Shown: positions 10,985 to 23,932, counted from the stretch's first letter. The stretch: 64,000 nucleotides of DNA from Monosporascus cannonballus (GCA_004154925.1 QJNS01000246.1:1-64000), one strand, 5' to 3'. Program-made: numbers and translations. The notes: generated by a model not told the origin, from the letters alone.

Positions 10985-12458
10985 CAATTTATCTGCCACC
11001 CCCTTAGGGAGCTTCAGCGAGCCCTTGTAAGCGACGAACCTGTCACGACAGCCGCCCTGTACTTGCACCAACTTAATCTCATCCCTCGCCCGCTGCCAGG
11101 ATTCCAGATGCCGTATCATAAAGTACACGAAGGCTTGCAGGGTGCCTGAAACTTGTGGGTCGTGAACATCCAGACAATAATTCAGGGGAAATGGGCTTAC
11201 AGGACAACGTGTCGGAGCCGCCCTTGAGGCTCACCGTCGCCTGCGCCTCGATGTCGTGGAAGCTCAGGAGTTCCGGGCTCCGCTGGTGCGTCTGCAGCCA
11301 GTGGGCCACGATGTGGAAGCGCGCGGGGAGTTCCGCTCTACGCCTCTGCAGCGCCGCGTTCGACATGCTGAACAGGTGGCCCATAGGCAGCAGTCCAGAC
11401 CAGGCGGTGACGGGGTTCGCGACGGACAGCCGGTGTAGCTAGACGTAGTATCCCACGATGCCCAATGTAGCGGTTCAGGGCTGGCTGTTCCCGATCGGAC
11501 CCCCCAATGTCGCGCCCCTCAGCGATGAAGTCGAACGATCGCGAGAACACAGCCTCACCCGCGTCATCTGAGACAGAATAGAAGAAATTTGACCAGATGC
11601 ATGGGCTCGCGCATCCGCGCGTGTTCGTCCACCCAGCCGAGCGGATACAAATGCCTGGGGCCTCTCCATTTCTTTTTTGGGTTCAGAGCGGATTGTGGTG
11701 TCACATAGTGTCAGGTGCCAAGGTGCGACCCCCTTTCTGGGGCCCAGCGCTCCACCCGGGGGGTCTGATTTGTGTATATAGGGGGGCTTCGCCCCCGAGT
11801 AGTTTTAGAAAGGCAGGCGTTAATGGTCATCTATTTACTATCCATACTACGAACTACCTGCTACTGTCCTTCTGCCTTTCACTCTGTACTTCTACCCTTT
11901 TCTCTGACACATAGCGGTAATCTGGCACCGTAAAGACGCGACAACAGACTCCCTACATTGGTTCGAAGTTGGCGAGTGGAGCATGATAGCTAGCAAGGCG
12001 CAAAGGATAGCGAGGGAATAGAAGGTTAAGACGAGGAGAAATTATGAGCTAGAAAAGGGGTTCCGTACTAGCGTAGAGTTAGAGGGCTAACCGAGAACTA
12101 TATGATCTTGTGCTGGAGCACTGAGTTTCATATGTGGTTTTCATATTATATACCTCGAGAAACAAAGTGGTAAGAAGCAGCTTAGATCCATCGGGACGAC
12201 TGACACTCACTTCATTCGGTGCTATTCATATGGATTAGCCGTTCTTCTTGTGAAATTCTAACAGGCTAGTGTTATGGTCGGCGATGAACATATGGTATGC
12301 ATACCACAAGCGGGAGATGGAAGTCCAGAAGGAGCCCGGAACCGACGACGGAGGGGGGAGAAGTGCCGGAAGCATATAGCAGCTGTGATCAGAAAGAGTA
12401 CGGTAAAAGCGAACACCGAAGCATAAGAAACTGCGAATCCTAAATCCGTGGTAGCCAT
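10985..12458 (-). pseudogene. Cytochrome P450 pseudogene, interrupted by a solo LTR
   Basis: Minus strand. The N-terminus starts at the ATG at 12458 with a membrane anchor (SYASVFAFTVLFLITAAICF). After a one-base shift comes a proline-rich hinge and early P450 sequence (RLWYAYHMFIADHNTSLLEF, then IAPNEVSVSRPDGSK). A C-helix-like part follows before the solo LTR at 11709-11909. Beyond it lie SFDFIAEGRDIGG, LSVANPV and an I-helix motif GGSDTLS, an intron (about 11141-11189) and FVYFMIRHLESWQRARDEI. Lesions: at least two frameshifts, TAG within YYV*LHR, stops before IAPNE, and loss of everything after the J region, including the heme-binding Cys loop. The motif order is that of microsomal fungal P450s; the substrate is unknown. 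It is not the same gene as the P450 at 34731-36534. Confidence 0.8.
11709..11909 (+). repeat. Solo LTR copy 2 (201 bp), TSD CATAG
   Basis: TGTCAGGTGCC...CTCTGACA, flanked by CATAG at 11704-11708 and 11910-11914. It carries the same TATA-like box and GGGGGC/GCCCCC hairpin as copy 1. It is inserted in the P450 relic. Confidence 0.9.
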
Positions 12459-13579
12459 CCTGGGCAATCTGGACCCGCTCGATGCTCCGGATGTCTTGTC
12501 TGTGGCGCTGTGAGCGCGAATGATTGACAAGGTCTAAGGTAGGGGACTCAAGAGCTTAAAATTCACTCATTATAGAAATTCATGTTATTTATTTGAAGAT
12601 CTGTGCCAAGATTAGAAGGGAGTTCTAGATTTCTAGATGGCAGATGGATAGCAATTGACAATTGTAGAGCGGCTACTGCATGTTGGCTGGAATTCAGAAG
12701 CACATCAGTATCTCTAAAAATGCTGTAATGGATCCCCTTGTGTAACAATAGGCAAAGGCCTTTTCCATTCAATAGCGCACAAGGGCGTTATAATAGGGCG
12801 TATAGGCAGGTATGTAAGCATATAGTAGAACCAAGATGGCGGAGATTCTTGAGCATACAGGGCCACTCCAATCATATGTGACAGCTTTACTATAACAGCA
12901 GATAGCCGAAGAGCAACTGGCTGGGCGTGCAGGACACGGAAGAACTTTAATATAGTTGGAGAAGACATTCTTTACCCCCTAGGGCAGATTTGGCAGTTGG
13001 GCGCCAAAAGGGAGGGCAGGGAGGGCCAAGGCTAGGTTACGTAGGAACCATCTATCAACGCATATTCTCGGATAGCGACCCTATACGGAAAGTTATAGGA
13101 ATCATATCCAGAGGAGGGCAGAACAATGTAAGTAATATAACATTTTTTTTCAGCCTACATAGGACTAGGAACATCCGGGTATCAAGCCACAAAGATTGTA
13201 CGTATTGATGTTGCTATGAACAACGTGTTCTTATCTTGGGAAGTTCCGACTTCACTAAGGTACTGAGGTCGACTGGTAGCTAATTGAGTCAGCTTTTAGG
13301 ACTAGGCCAGACATAGAGCCAAGCCCGTGGCCTTGCAAGTAACTCCCTTTTTAGAAATAAGCGTAGGAGAGAAGTAACAACCGATTCTTCGGAAGGACGG
13401 AACTGCTTCCACAGGACCCCTTCCCCCTGCTTGAAGGACATTGGCTCCATCCACGTATTGAAGCGTATGATGCGCGTGTACACCTCCCTCTCCTGAGCAA
13501 ACTACACCGAAGTAGTGCCTAGCGGTCGCGTATACCGGACAAGAATGTCGCAGACTACTATTTGCCGAGGATAGTTTTA
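12459..13579. other. GC-balanced stretch without a recognised gene
   Basis: A minus ORF at 12714-12968 (84 codons) has two hydrophobic stretches (near LRLSAVIVKLSHMIGVALYA and FYYMLTYLPI). It is followed in another frame by 12563-12772. A plus ORF at 12990-13208 contains a GTAAGT...TTTCAG pair at about 13129-13154; using it would extend the reading to about 13266 (YIGLGTSGYQATKIVRIDVA). A minus ORF lies at 13289-13483. None matches a family I know. They could be relic exons or chance. Confidence 0.25.
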
Positions 13580-13584
13580 CTTGG

Positions 13585-13751
13585 TGTCATGGAAAAGGGC
13601 ACCCCTAGCTAGGGTCTTCGGGTGATTGTTATTCCTTCCCGGAGCCCTATATCAGTGGATCGCCCACAACAAGTGGGATCAACGCTTCCTAGCTTTAGAC
13701 AAGTCAATATACCCTCAAGAGCTGTGCACCTGATCCTTAGTAAGTGTGACA
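13585..13751 (+). repeat. Solo LTR of the Y family (167 bp), TSD CTTGG
   Basis: TGTCATGG...GTGTGACA, flanked by CTTGG at 13580-13584 and 13752-13756. It is nearly free of RIP-type changes, unlike the copy at 8179-8345. Confidence 0.93.
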
Positions 13752-13756
13752 CTTGG

Positions 13757-16099
13757 CTCATTGTCATAAGATGCTCTTGTGTTCGAAACCTCATTTTGAG
13801 CCGATTTCAAAATAGGACTTCGCGTGTTAACCAAAGTTGTGTTGACGAGAGTATAAAGGCAAAATAGCGACCCCCTTCCGCTTTCACCCAAAATACGCCT
13901 GGCTGCTTCCAAATGTACCTATCCTGTGCCTATGGCATCCCGTGCGCTAGTGTGAAAGATACCACCCGTTATAAGTCACACTCTACAAGAGGCACTCGTC
14001 CGAATTCTTTTCTATGACCTTTTGCGCAGATTATACAGGTTGAGATAATCATATTTACAACTTGAGCTGCCTCTGAGTTCCTTGCAATCTGGAAACACCA
14101 AGAATCGCACGAGCTACTATTATACAGCTTCGTAAGACCTCTACTTCGAGTTCATGCTCATGCTCGCTAGCCTGTAGCTCAATGTAGTCAAGTCTCCGCC
14201 CAGCTCCGTCGTGCGAAGAGTGGGTGGATATCGTTATCCTCCCCAAGGACTTACTGGGGATCGATATTTTGTGCCCTGCGTCCTCGACCTCTTAGTCGTC
14301 CGGTCCCCCAAAATCGAATGGACGGCGGTCGAGGCGAGGCGGGAGAAGGGGTTCTGTATCTTTCGCGTACGCTCATGGAATCGAGGAAACATCGGCGGCA
14401 TAGCTCGTAGTGAAGCTGCAAATTCATCGTCAACACCCTCTTGCGGGCTTTAACAATGTTCGCTAGCTACCAGCGGGTCTATTTACAAGCGCATTTTGCT
14501 CTGTTACTCCGTATCGTGGCGGCTCGCTTAGTATAGTGAAGGCCAGTCCTCCACGTCAGTTAATGTTAGACTCAGCTCCTTGGGGTCATGGGCCAGCGAC
14601 ACTAGCCATTTCAGTCACAGTGGCACATGTGGTTTTCCGTTAACTCATCACACTTGCATGTTCCCAGTTGCATAAAGCAGCTTTAACCTAAGCCATCATA
14701 CGCATCAGCGCATTGATGCGAACTCTTTCTCAAAGCGCTTATGATCCAGGTGGGCCGGCACTGTACGTTGTAGGAGAGTGCGAAGTACGGTGGTCCTAGC
14801 TGAGCCCGACGGCGCGACGCTACGCGATCTCCAGTGCGGCTCGACCCGTTGAGCCAACCCACTTAGTGTTGGTATGAAACCCTGACATCACACACAGAAG
14901 CATATAACCGAAGAAGAAGTGTATTAAAGGTTGCCTGACCTCTAGAAGGTCCTAGCTAGAAAGTGAAGGTAGCGAACCCTCCTTTTATACACGTAAATAC
15001 AGCTGTGGCTGAGAGAAAAAGGTACCAGGGGTACAGGAAGTAATTTCCGCTAGGGCTGACTGGCTTTACTAGGTCTGACAGTTGGATTAGACCCAGCTTT
15101 GACCAGGACAAGCTCTCTGGATTGTCCGAACTGCCCTAATTATGTGCAGCGCTTTAATCTCACCTAACAAATTATTTTTGAGGCGCTTAGGCTGCTATGC
15201 AGGCGTTGCGGCGTTCTGGGGGTTAGCTTCCAGCTCCTGCCCGTCACCAATTATATGAGATTCGAGACTCTGCACTCAGAGCGCTACAGACTTCACTACC
15301 TTACTCGCGTTGTCGGTCTCACATTGGTACGACGCGGCCTAGTTAGGCAACTCGTGCCATGCTTCGTACTACATAATCTCCACTCTCTCCGCACCCCGCT
15401 GGATGGAAAGTTTGGAACAATGAATCAAGGGATTTGGTTGTGAGTGGCAGCTTGCATGACCAGACACGTGGACGTGGTCTATCCTTTCTCCGTCTCTACA
15501 AAATGAGCTTTCACTATAATCCTTGGGAGGGACGTTTTCCGTTCATCATCTCAACCAGATTAGCAGAGTACGCTCAGCTTGCCCCTGACATTGATGCTCA
15601 AAGCCCTCTCTCGCCAATTTAACCTGGAAGATCTTGATTTTACCATTGCTCCTTGGCTGACATAACGACTCTCCTATCAAGGTGGGGTAGGCCGTAAAAG
15701 GGTTTGCTGGTAAGATATTGCGCACGGAAGGAGACTGTAGAATTCTTCCAGGAAGGTCGGCAGTTATTCCCTACTGATACTTCGTGCATGCAGTCGTAAT
15801 CACTATGCAAGGGATAGCAGCTTTAATGAATTATCACATATGTTTATAACACCGTTTTGAGAAGTAGCCAAGGGTCCACCAATATTCCGTAACTGGGCCA
15901 AGCGTAGAAGCTTTCCCTGAGGCGGTGTAGCATGTTGCTCGTCCCTTGATTTATAACCGTGGCAGACCCCTGTTCACATTGCATGCCACGTGCGGGCCTC
16001 ATGACCCCCTGGCCCTCTGGGTCGTATAAACGTCGAACCTCCGCTTCACGAGCGCCCAGCCCGAGCAGGGCCACATCCGCCTGATCAACCGTTTGCACC
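13757..16099. other. GC-balanced intergenic stretch, possible relic exon, promoter side of the amidohydrolase
   Basis: On the minus strand 14265-14450 gives a protein-like reading (FAASLRAMPPMFPRFHERTR, then NPFSRLASTAVHSILGDR) that ends at a good donor (GTAAGTCC, near 14257). I cannot assign it to a family. Plus ORFs at 15255-15443 and 15434-15622 have no recognisable domain. A TATAAA at 16025-16030 lies about 70 bp upstream of the amidohydrolase start. Nothing else is supported. Confidence 0.3.
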
Positions 16100-17722
16100 A
16101 TGCAGTTTCACAAGGTGGCACTCTCAGCATTTGCTATCTTCTGCCATGCGGCGGTGGCAACCGGCGCCCATTCGAAGCTGCTGACCGGCGGCACGATCGT
16201 CGCGTACGACGAGGAGACCCGGCTGCCGAAAGTGATACGAGACGGGTCGCTGCTTGTCCGGGGAGGCCGCATTGCCTGGATTTCCGACGCCGCTCTGCCC
16301 AACAATGCGGTAACGGACGATGTAGAGGTGATCGATTGTACCGACAAGATCATTACTCCGGGCTTCATCGACACGCATCGGCACGGGTGGCAGACCGTCT
16401 TCAAGACGTTCGGTTCCAACACGACGTTGGCCGAGTACGCCTTCCGGTACAGCGCGCTCGTGGCACAGCCTCTCTTCACCCCTGAGGATCTATACATCAG
16501 CCAGCTGGCAGGCATCCACGAGGCCCTCAACGCCGGCGTAACGACGATACTCGATCATGCGCACCACACATGGACCCGCGAGCTCGCCGCGGCTGGTCTC
16601 GACGCCTCGGTGGATAGTGGCGCCAGGGTTTTCTGGGCTTATGCCTTCCAGAACGTTGAAAATTTTGGCATTCCTGACCAGATCTCCCAATGGCGCGAAC
16701 TCGCTTCCTCGATGTCAAGCAAACTTACCACACTGGTAATGGCATACGACGACTTCACAAACAGCCCAGAAGGCGCCGATACCTTGGCAGTAGTTAACCT
16801 TGCTCAGTATGGAGAGGATCCGATCAAGTCAAGATGCTAGCTGACCAATGGAACAGCGAGAGCAACGTCGCAGTTCTCACGGCCCATCATGTAGAAGGGC
16901 CGTGGATGCGTATGTACGGTTGCGTTCCCCTTCGTTATACGTACTAACTCGTTGGCGACAGTTGGAAACTCACCCGAGGACCTCCACCGAGTCGGAATAC
17001 TGAATAGTAGCATACCGATTGTGGTCTCGCATGCCACGTCGCTCACAGCCAGAGGCGCTCAGCTCCTACGTAGCACTAACCAGTACATCTCCATTACCCC
17101 GGAGAGCGAAATGCACTATGGTCACCTGCACCCGACGAGCCACCTGATCCTGGACCAGGCGTCGCTCGGCGTCGACACCCACTTCACCTTCTCTACGGAC
17201 ATCCTGACGCAGGCGCGCATGTGGCTGCAGACGACCCGGCACCGCGTGTACAAGAACACGCTCGACCGCTGGGAGATCCCCGCCGGCAACCCGTTCTCCG
17301 TCAACCAGGCGTTCCTCCTCGCCACGCGAAACGGCGGATTGGCTCTCGGACGCAAGGATCTGGGCGTCATCGCCCAAGACGCGAAGGCGGACATCGTGGT
17401 ATGGGACGGACGTTCCCCATCAATGCTTGGGTGGAGCGACCCCATCGCGGCCGTCATCCTCCACGCGAGCGTGGGCGACATCGAACACGTCCTGGTCGAC
17501 GGTGAGTTCGTAAAGCGCGACGGGAAGCTCGTCATCGAAGGTTACAAGGGAGTCCAGGATCGGTTTCTAAAGAGCGCCAAACGCATTCAGGAAGCTCTCA
17601 AGGCGACGCCTCTGCCCCTACAAGAGGGCTCTTTCTTGGGGATAGGTTATCCCTATGGCCAAGTTATGGAGATAGATGTCCAGCGAGGCGAAGGGACTGG
17701 TTATGGACCGATCTACGCCTAG
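16100..17722 (+). CDS. Secreted-type amidohydrolase (metal-dependent, deaminase/chlorohydrolase-like)
   Basis: Three exons: 16100-16806, 16857-16909 and 16962-17722, giving 506 residues. Introns of 50 and 52 bp begin GTATG and end CAG; the second has a TACTAAC branch-point sequence. The protein starts with a signal-peptide-like segment (residues 1-22). An N-terminal beta-sandwich strand pattern leads to the metal-binding motif PGFIDTHRH (His93, His95). Further ligand candidates are His246/His247 (TAHHVEG), His277 (VSHATSL) and Asp325 or Asp333 (LGVDT...FSTD). The C-terminus has the second half of the sandwich (KADIVVWDG, VLVDGEFV). This is the layout of the TIM-barrel amidohydrolase superfamily, members of which hydrolyse C-N or C-Cl bonds of cyclic compounds; the substrate cannot be read from sequence. 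No stops or frameshifts are seen, so it is probably functional. The nearest transposon edge is about 430 bp downstream. Confidence 0.88.
16807..16856 (+). other. Intron 1 of the amidohydrolase
   Basis: GTATGG...AACAG. Without removal the frame stops at 16838-16840. With removal the reading continues VVNLAHESNVAVLTAHH, which restores a metal-ligand histidine. Confidence 0.8.
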
Positions 17723-18156
17723 ATGGCTCTCAGAGATTAACCTCAGTAGCCCTAAAGGGGCTGGTCTACGTTAATGGCAGTGATCACATCGGCCATTTCT
17801 AGCCTTCGGGGATCAGTTTCAGCAAATAAGGCTTGAGTAATACTGGGCAGAGTTTCTGCTCTGTGTGGCGGGACCTTGCCTGCGAAAGCATCCAGTCTAA
17901 TTTAACGTAAACAACAATAATGAGAGTGTCGAACTTACCATCCAAGCTTTGTATTTTTCGACTCCGTTCCTAGCTGTCCAGTTAATCATCCCTTCTCTTT
18001 CCCTGAAGAGGGCTCCTATGTCAGTACGACGGCACGAAAAGACGTTTTGCATACACAAGTCACTGGGGCCCATGGTGTTAACCGAAGGGGACACCACACT
18101 TGAAGTACAACACGGCATCTACAAGTTTCTCGTGAAGATGTACAAAACTATCCTTT
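17723..18156. other. Intergenic, with an ORF running into the Y insertion site
   Basis: A plus ORF starting at 17949 reads through the target site CCTTT. If Y is removed it continues from 33725 to a stop at 33794-33796 (…KMYKTIL joined to YDPKLGNLP). No family is recognised and the opposite strand is also open (17897-18118). Evidence for a real gene is weak. Confidence 0.25.
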
Positions 18157-18323
18157 TGTCACACTTACTAAGGATCAGGTGCACAGCTCTTGAGGATATA
18201 TTGACTTGTCTAAAGCTAGGAAGGGTTGATCCCACTTGTTGTGGGCGATCCACTGATATAGGGCTCCGGGAAGGAATAACAATCACCCGAAGACCCTAGC
18301 TAGGGGTGCCCTTTTCTATGACA
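18157..18323 (-). repeat. 3' LTR of Y
   Basis: 167 bp, TGTCACAC...CTATGACA on the plus strand, essentially without RIP-type changes. It borders the GC-balanced island on its left. Confidence 0.92.
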
Positions 18324-18562
18324 CACCCCCTGATCTTTCTGTGGCTATATAACAGAAGGATCACCCCATGGGCACCCCTTAAATCCAGCTCTCCCATAAA
18401 GCTATATACAACTAAGTGATAACATATGAAGCTCGGAAGCTCCTGACGGTGATAAAAATTGCGATTACGGATACAGCCTTCCCGGACGTACCCCTTTTTA
18501 AGAAACCGGTTCCCAAGGGTATAAATTAACTGATCGAAAGTATAACGTACGTTTTTTTCCAC
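18296..18562 (-). pseudogene. Conserved short ORF at the 3' end of Y
   Basis: 88 codons on the minus strand, running into the LTR (KNVRYTFDQLIYTLGNRFLK at the start). The other copy of the element (near 7940-8170) keeps a matching degenerate reading, so this was probably coding sequence of the element, with upstream parts at 18600-19080 now full of stops. No resemblance to gag, protease or polymerase domains is visible. The function is unknown. Confidence 0.4.
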
Positions 18563-19085
18563 TGCCGTGTTAGGCGTCCTTACGGACGAACTACTTCGGG
18601 TAAAAATATATATATAAAACAGTAAATTACCATATATTTAATTTTAAATCGTATTTAACTGTTAATAAATGGGATCGCTCCGGTTGCGTATCGCTAGCTT
18701 CCTAGGCGGTAATATCGCCGTATATTTTAACGTCCGGGAATTTTTTTATTTTCTTCCGTACGGCTTTCCATATTTTATTAGGGCGCGTACCTTTATACGC
18801 TGGAAAACGTTATTTGGCAAGTTCGGCAGTTAGGCGTTTTACGGTAATTATTTCCCAAAAATATATATAAGTTTACGGCACGATTCCGGGGGCCAGATAT
18901 ACGTTAGCCGGTTTGTAAGATAAGGGTAACGATATTTTCCGTTAAGCTCCGAGAAGTTTACGGCGTTTTTTAACGAAAGCTCCCTTAAAGTTACGAACGT
19001 TCCGTACGAATTTTTTTGTTTTAATTATTTTTATTAACATATAATCGTTAAATATTATTTCCCATATTATTTGAACGGTATAATA

Positions 19086-19479
19086 TGTTAGGACCTAACG
19101 ATCTTGGCTTCTTACGGACGGTCGGAACCACAAAAGGATCAAGTTCCGACCCAAGCCAAGGCGTTACGTAACTGGCTCAAAGGTCTCAAAGCGCTAAGCG
19201 CCTTAAGCCCCTTAAGTCGGCAGAAAAGCTTAAAGGGCTTAAGGGACTTAAAGGTTTAAGCCGTTTAAATACTTTAAGCCAAAATAAGGATATATATGTT
19301 TATTATTTTTATAATTTAGATAATTTTAGTTTATAATAAAATATCGTTACCCAAAATACCCCTGATATTACGAAACGTAATACGTTATTATATCTATTAC
19401 TTAAAATCCCATAATACTCCTATTAATATAAATCTGTCAACTTAGGTTTAATAATTAGTTAAACCGCTAAGCCATTATA
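19086..19479 (+). repeat. 5' LTR of X
   Basis: 394 bp, TGTTAGGACC...CATTATA. The terminal ATTATA corresponds to GTCACA in the 3' LTR, a RIP-type change. Contains many CTTAAG-like short repeats, shared with the X' and X2 LTRs. Confidence 0.9.
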
Positions 19480-22400
19480 CGTTGCAAATTTTTATTTAAT
19501 AATACCGTTAAACTTTAAGCAATACCGCCGATATTATGTTTACTAGCAAATAACCTAAATAACCTATTTACCAAATCCTTAAAAACCCTAATACTGGAAT
19601 GGAATCCGAAAAAAAAAAGAACAGCTTTGCTTTTTTCGAAAGGAAGTTCTTCGACGCCTAAATGTTATAAACAAACGTATTATTTAACTTAAACAAAACA
19701 AAAATAATCTTATTACGTTTTTTTAAATTACCTATGAAAAACTTAAGGAAAAAGGAAAAGTCCCCGAAACCGGAAAGCCCTTTCGGCCGAGCCAGGTTAT
19801 TTAATTAAATTTTATTAAAAAATTAAGAAAAATCCTTAAACCTTTTAAGTTAAAATCCTTTAATAAAATTTTAATTAAATTATAATTATTTTTAACCTAA
19901 TGCCAAATATATTTTGGGTATTTTCCTATTCGATTTGCCATATTTACTGTACGAATTAAATTCGTAATTAAACGATTTACCGGAGACGCAATTATTTGGT
20001 TTAAGCCGGCTATAAAAGAATACGTTATTTTATTAGTCGAAAAATGCAATCCGGAAATAATACGGGTATATAATAATTACGAATAATTCGAATAAACGTT
20101 AATAAAAGCTTTCGGAATAATAAACGAAAAAACAAAAGCCAAAATATAAATCTAATAATTATAATAAAAAAAATCGATATTTAAGTACGGCAACATATTA
20201 ATTTAATTAATATCTAAGTTAAATTAAGAATAAAAAGTATTAATAACTAAATTTTTCGATAACTTGAAAAAAGAAATATAAAAAAAACTTTTTAAGCTTA
20301 ATTGGCCTAATTATTTATCGGATTATATCGTTATAATAATTAAAATTAATAACCGGCAATATGCCTGGCGTATTAAAAGAATTAAAAGAAAAAACGATAA
20401 CAAACCCCGATATACGATTAATATTAGCGCTTTTCGGCGTAATAACATTTCTTATGGTATTGAATTAGGCCTTATGAAACTAGGAGCCATTTATAAGAAA
20501 AATTAAAGCCAGATTAAGTGTTATAATTACGGAAAAAAAAGGATATAAAGTTTATAAATATTTTTTACCTAAAAAGTTACAACGGAATAATTAAAAGTTT
20601 ATATTTAAGGGATAACTTAAGGAAAATCAAAAAAACGAAAAATTTATTAATATAATTCGGCCTAAATATATACTAGGTTTATCGTAATAAAAAATTTAAT
20701 AAAGAATGTAAAAAGCTAAAAATCTAACTTAATAAATAATTAAAGAATAACGGAATATTTTAAAAAATGGTTAAAAGAATATTAAGGCTAAATAAAAAAA
20801 ATTTATTCCGGAATTTTTGATCGATACGGCAGGATATATATTATTTATTGCAAAAAACAAAATTACCTTATTTACAAAAAATAAAAACGGCATATTTATA
20901 ATAAAATAATCCGTATATATTATAAAGGATTCGATTTTCCTAATAAAACGGAAAAAAAGAAAAACGATAAATAATAATATTAATACTTTCGATTTATAAC
21001 CCTTAAAAACGATTTTTTTTAGCTGGCAATAATAGAAAGCTAGCTTAAAAAAATGGTGCCCGTAAGAAAACCCTTTTTGTTATTATAAGTAATATAATTA
21101 TTAAACGGAAAAAAAATTAATTTAATATATTATGGAAAAATATTACCAAAGGGTTATTACGGATTTTTATTTTTAATTAATATTTACTATAAATCCTGAT
21201 AAATAATAAGTCTTAAAGGAAAAAATTTAACGATTTATACGAAACTTTTAATAAGAAAAAAATAAGGCTTAATGGGAAATTATACGCCATATTAAAGAAT
21301 AATTTACTTAATAGGGAAAAAAAATTTAACAAAATTAGGAATAATTGATATAATTTAAAGGTATAATACGTTAATAAGAATAACAAATATAATAATTTAA
21401 TACGTTATATAAAAAAATATAAATAAGGTTTGATAAATTCGAAAAAAAATTAAAAGACGAAAGTTACCTATAAAAAAGCCGTAAGATAACGAAACCCAAA
21501 AAAATTAAAATAAATTCTCAAAAAAGGCTTTAAACGTAACGATAAAAACCATTAATAACTTTATTATTTTAAATATATAAATCAGAACGTATTAATATAT
21601 TATAATAATAAATTGCGGAACTTTAGGTAGAAATTATATTATACCGAATATAATTAACAAATTTAAATTACTATAAAAATATAAGTTAAAACCTTATATA
21701 GCGATAAACGCCGAAAGTCAGGATTTCGTTTACGATAACGGAAAAATCTTACGCGAAATTAATTACTTCGAAATCTTTATTTAAAAACGATATTAAATAA
21801 TGGATTTCGATATCGTTTTATTTAGGAATTATAATATAATCTTAGGAAAATTATGGATATACCGGTACGGAATCTTAATTAATAAAAGGATTAATTAAGT
21901 AAAATTCGTTTTACCCCCCGTTAATAAATAAAAAAAAAATTAAGATTTTAATATTCGATCGAAAATAACGACGAATATAAGCATAAGGATATAATAAATA
22001 CCTTATTACTTAAAGGGATAAAATACAAAAAAAAAATAAGTATTAAAAAAAATACGACGTATTATTGCTACTATTAAAATAAAGTTACGGTAATTAAATA
22101 ATAATTTAAAATAATAGCCCTAAAAATTAAAAAATTTAATTGATATATTATTATAATATTATAAATATAAATAATTTTTCCAAAAAAAACTAAATACGAA
22201 ATTACCAGAACATAATAAATAAAATTACGAAATTGTTCTTAAAGAAAATTCTTTAACAAAGTTTTACCTTATTTATAACTTTAACGGAAATAAGTTATAC
22301 GTTTTCCGGGAATACCTGGAAAATCGGTTACAAAAAGGATAAATTTGACTTTTAAAATTACCGGCAGGATACCCCATATTTTTCGTACTTAAAAAAAATA

Positions 22401-23932
22401 AAAAATTACGACTTATAATTAACTATCAGTAATTAAACGATATTACTGTTAAAAACCGAACGTTATTGCCCCTAATTACAAAAATAAAAAACCGATTTTA
22501 TGAAACCAAATAATTTATAATATTCGATTTTAAAAATAAATACAACCTTATTAAAATTAAAAAAGGATACGAATAAAAAATAATATTTAAAACGAAATAC
22601 GAATTATTTAAATATTTGGTTACGTTAATAAAATTTATAAACATATTAATAACCTTTTAACGGATAATAAATTATATATTACGAAAATACCTCGACGTTT
22701 TTGTTATATATTATTTCGATAATATTTTTATTTTTTTAAAAACAGAAACAATATACGCAAAATACGTTTATAAAATTCTTTAAGCTTTATAAAATGCAAA
22801 ATTATTAATTAACGTAAAAAAAAATTAATTCCATAAGCAAAAAATAAAATATCTGGGATATATTATTACCCTAAAATATATCAGGATGGACCTAAAAAAA
22901 TCGCTATAATCACAGAATAATAAACGCTAACGATAATTAAGGAAATATAGGTATTTCTTGGATTCGCCAATTATTACAAAAAGTTTATTCGAAACTTTAG
23001 CAAAATTACTATACCCTTAATTAACCTTATTAAGAAAAAAAAAGTTTAAATAAACGCCCGAAACGGAAAAAACGTTCCAAAAAATCAAAAATGCGATTAT
23101 TAACGAATTAATATTAATTATGTACGATCCAAATCGCCCCGTCGAACTAAAAACCGATATTTCGGATTACGCGTTAAACGTAATAATCGGATAGCGAAAT
23201 AATTAAGGTAAATTATACCCTATTATATTTTTCTTATATAAGTTAAAAGGAACCGAATTTAATTACGGTATTCCAAATAAGGAATTTATAATTATTATTA
23301 TGGTATTTTGCGAATTTAAGCATTTCCTAAAAGGAAATTTGCATTAGGTTAAGGTTTATACGGATTATTAAAATCTTACCCGATTTATTACAATTAAAAA
23401 ACTTACCGGACGATAACTATAATATGCAGAAAAATTAACGAATTTCGATTTTATTATTATCCATAAAAAAAATTTAAAAAACGGCAAAATAAATATTTTA
23501 AATAAATAATTAAATTTCGAAGAAAAATTAGTTAAAGTTAATTATATAATTTTTAATATTATTATAAAAAGATATTTACGCCCGCGATAAATTGCAACAA
23601 TTCGGATAGTACCTTTAAACATATATTAAAAAATTTAATAATATAATAACGGTTTTCCAAAAAACCAAAAAACGGACAAAATACAGGTTTTAAAAGAATA
23701 TTAAATAAATTTAATACAAAATATATACGAACATTAATTATATAAATATCCAAAAATTTATAAAACCCTAAAACGACTTTAACGTACGTATTTTTTTCCC
23801 AAGATAAAAACGATAATTTAAAAGGTACGACGATAATATAACCTTTATAATAAGGCTAAGGCGTAACGATATAAACCTTATAAAAAATTATAACCATTAC
23901 CGATTTTAAAAAAACTTTAAAATTTAATTATT

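Noticed and set aside
13585..13751. MITE or small DNA transposon, because both ends read TGTCA/TGACA
   Set aside because: The same 167-bp unit occurs as a pair of direct repeats around Y, with 5-bp duplications and a purine tract, so it is an LTR.
14211..14453. 80-codon plus ORF as a gene
   Set aside because: The opposite strand gives the more protein-like reading with a splice donor, and neither could be assigned; kept only as a possible relic.
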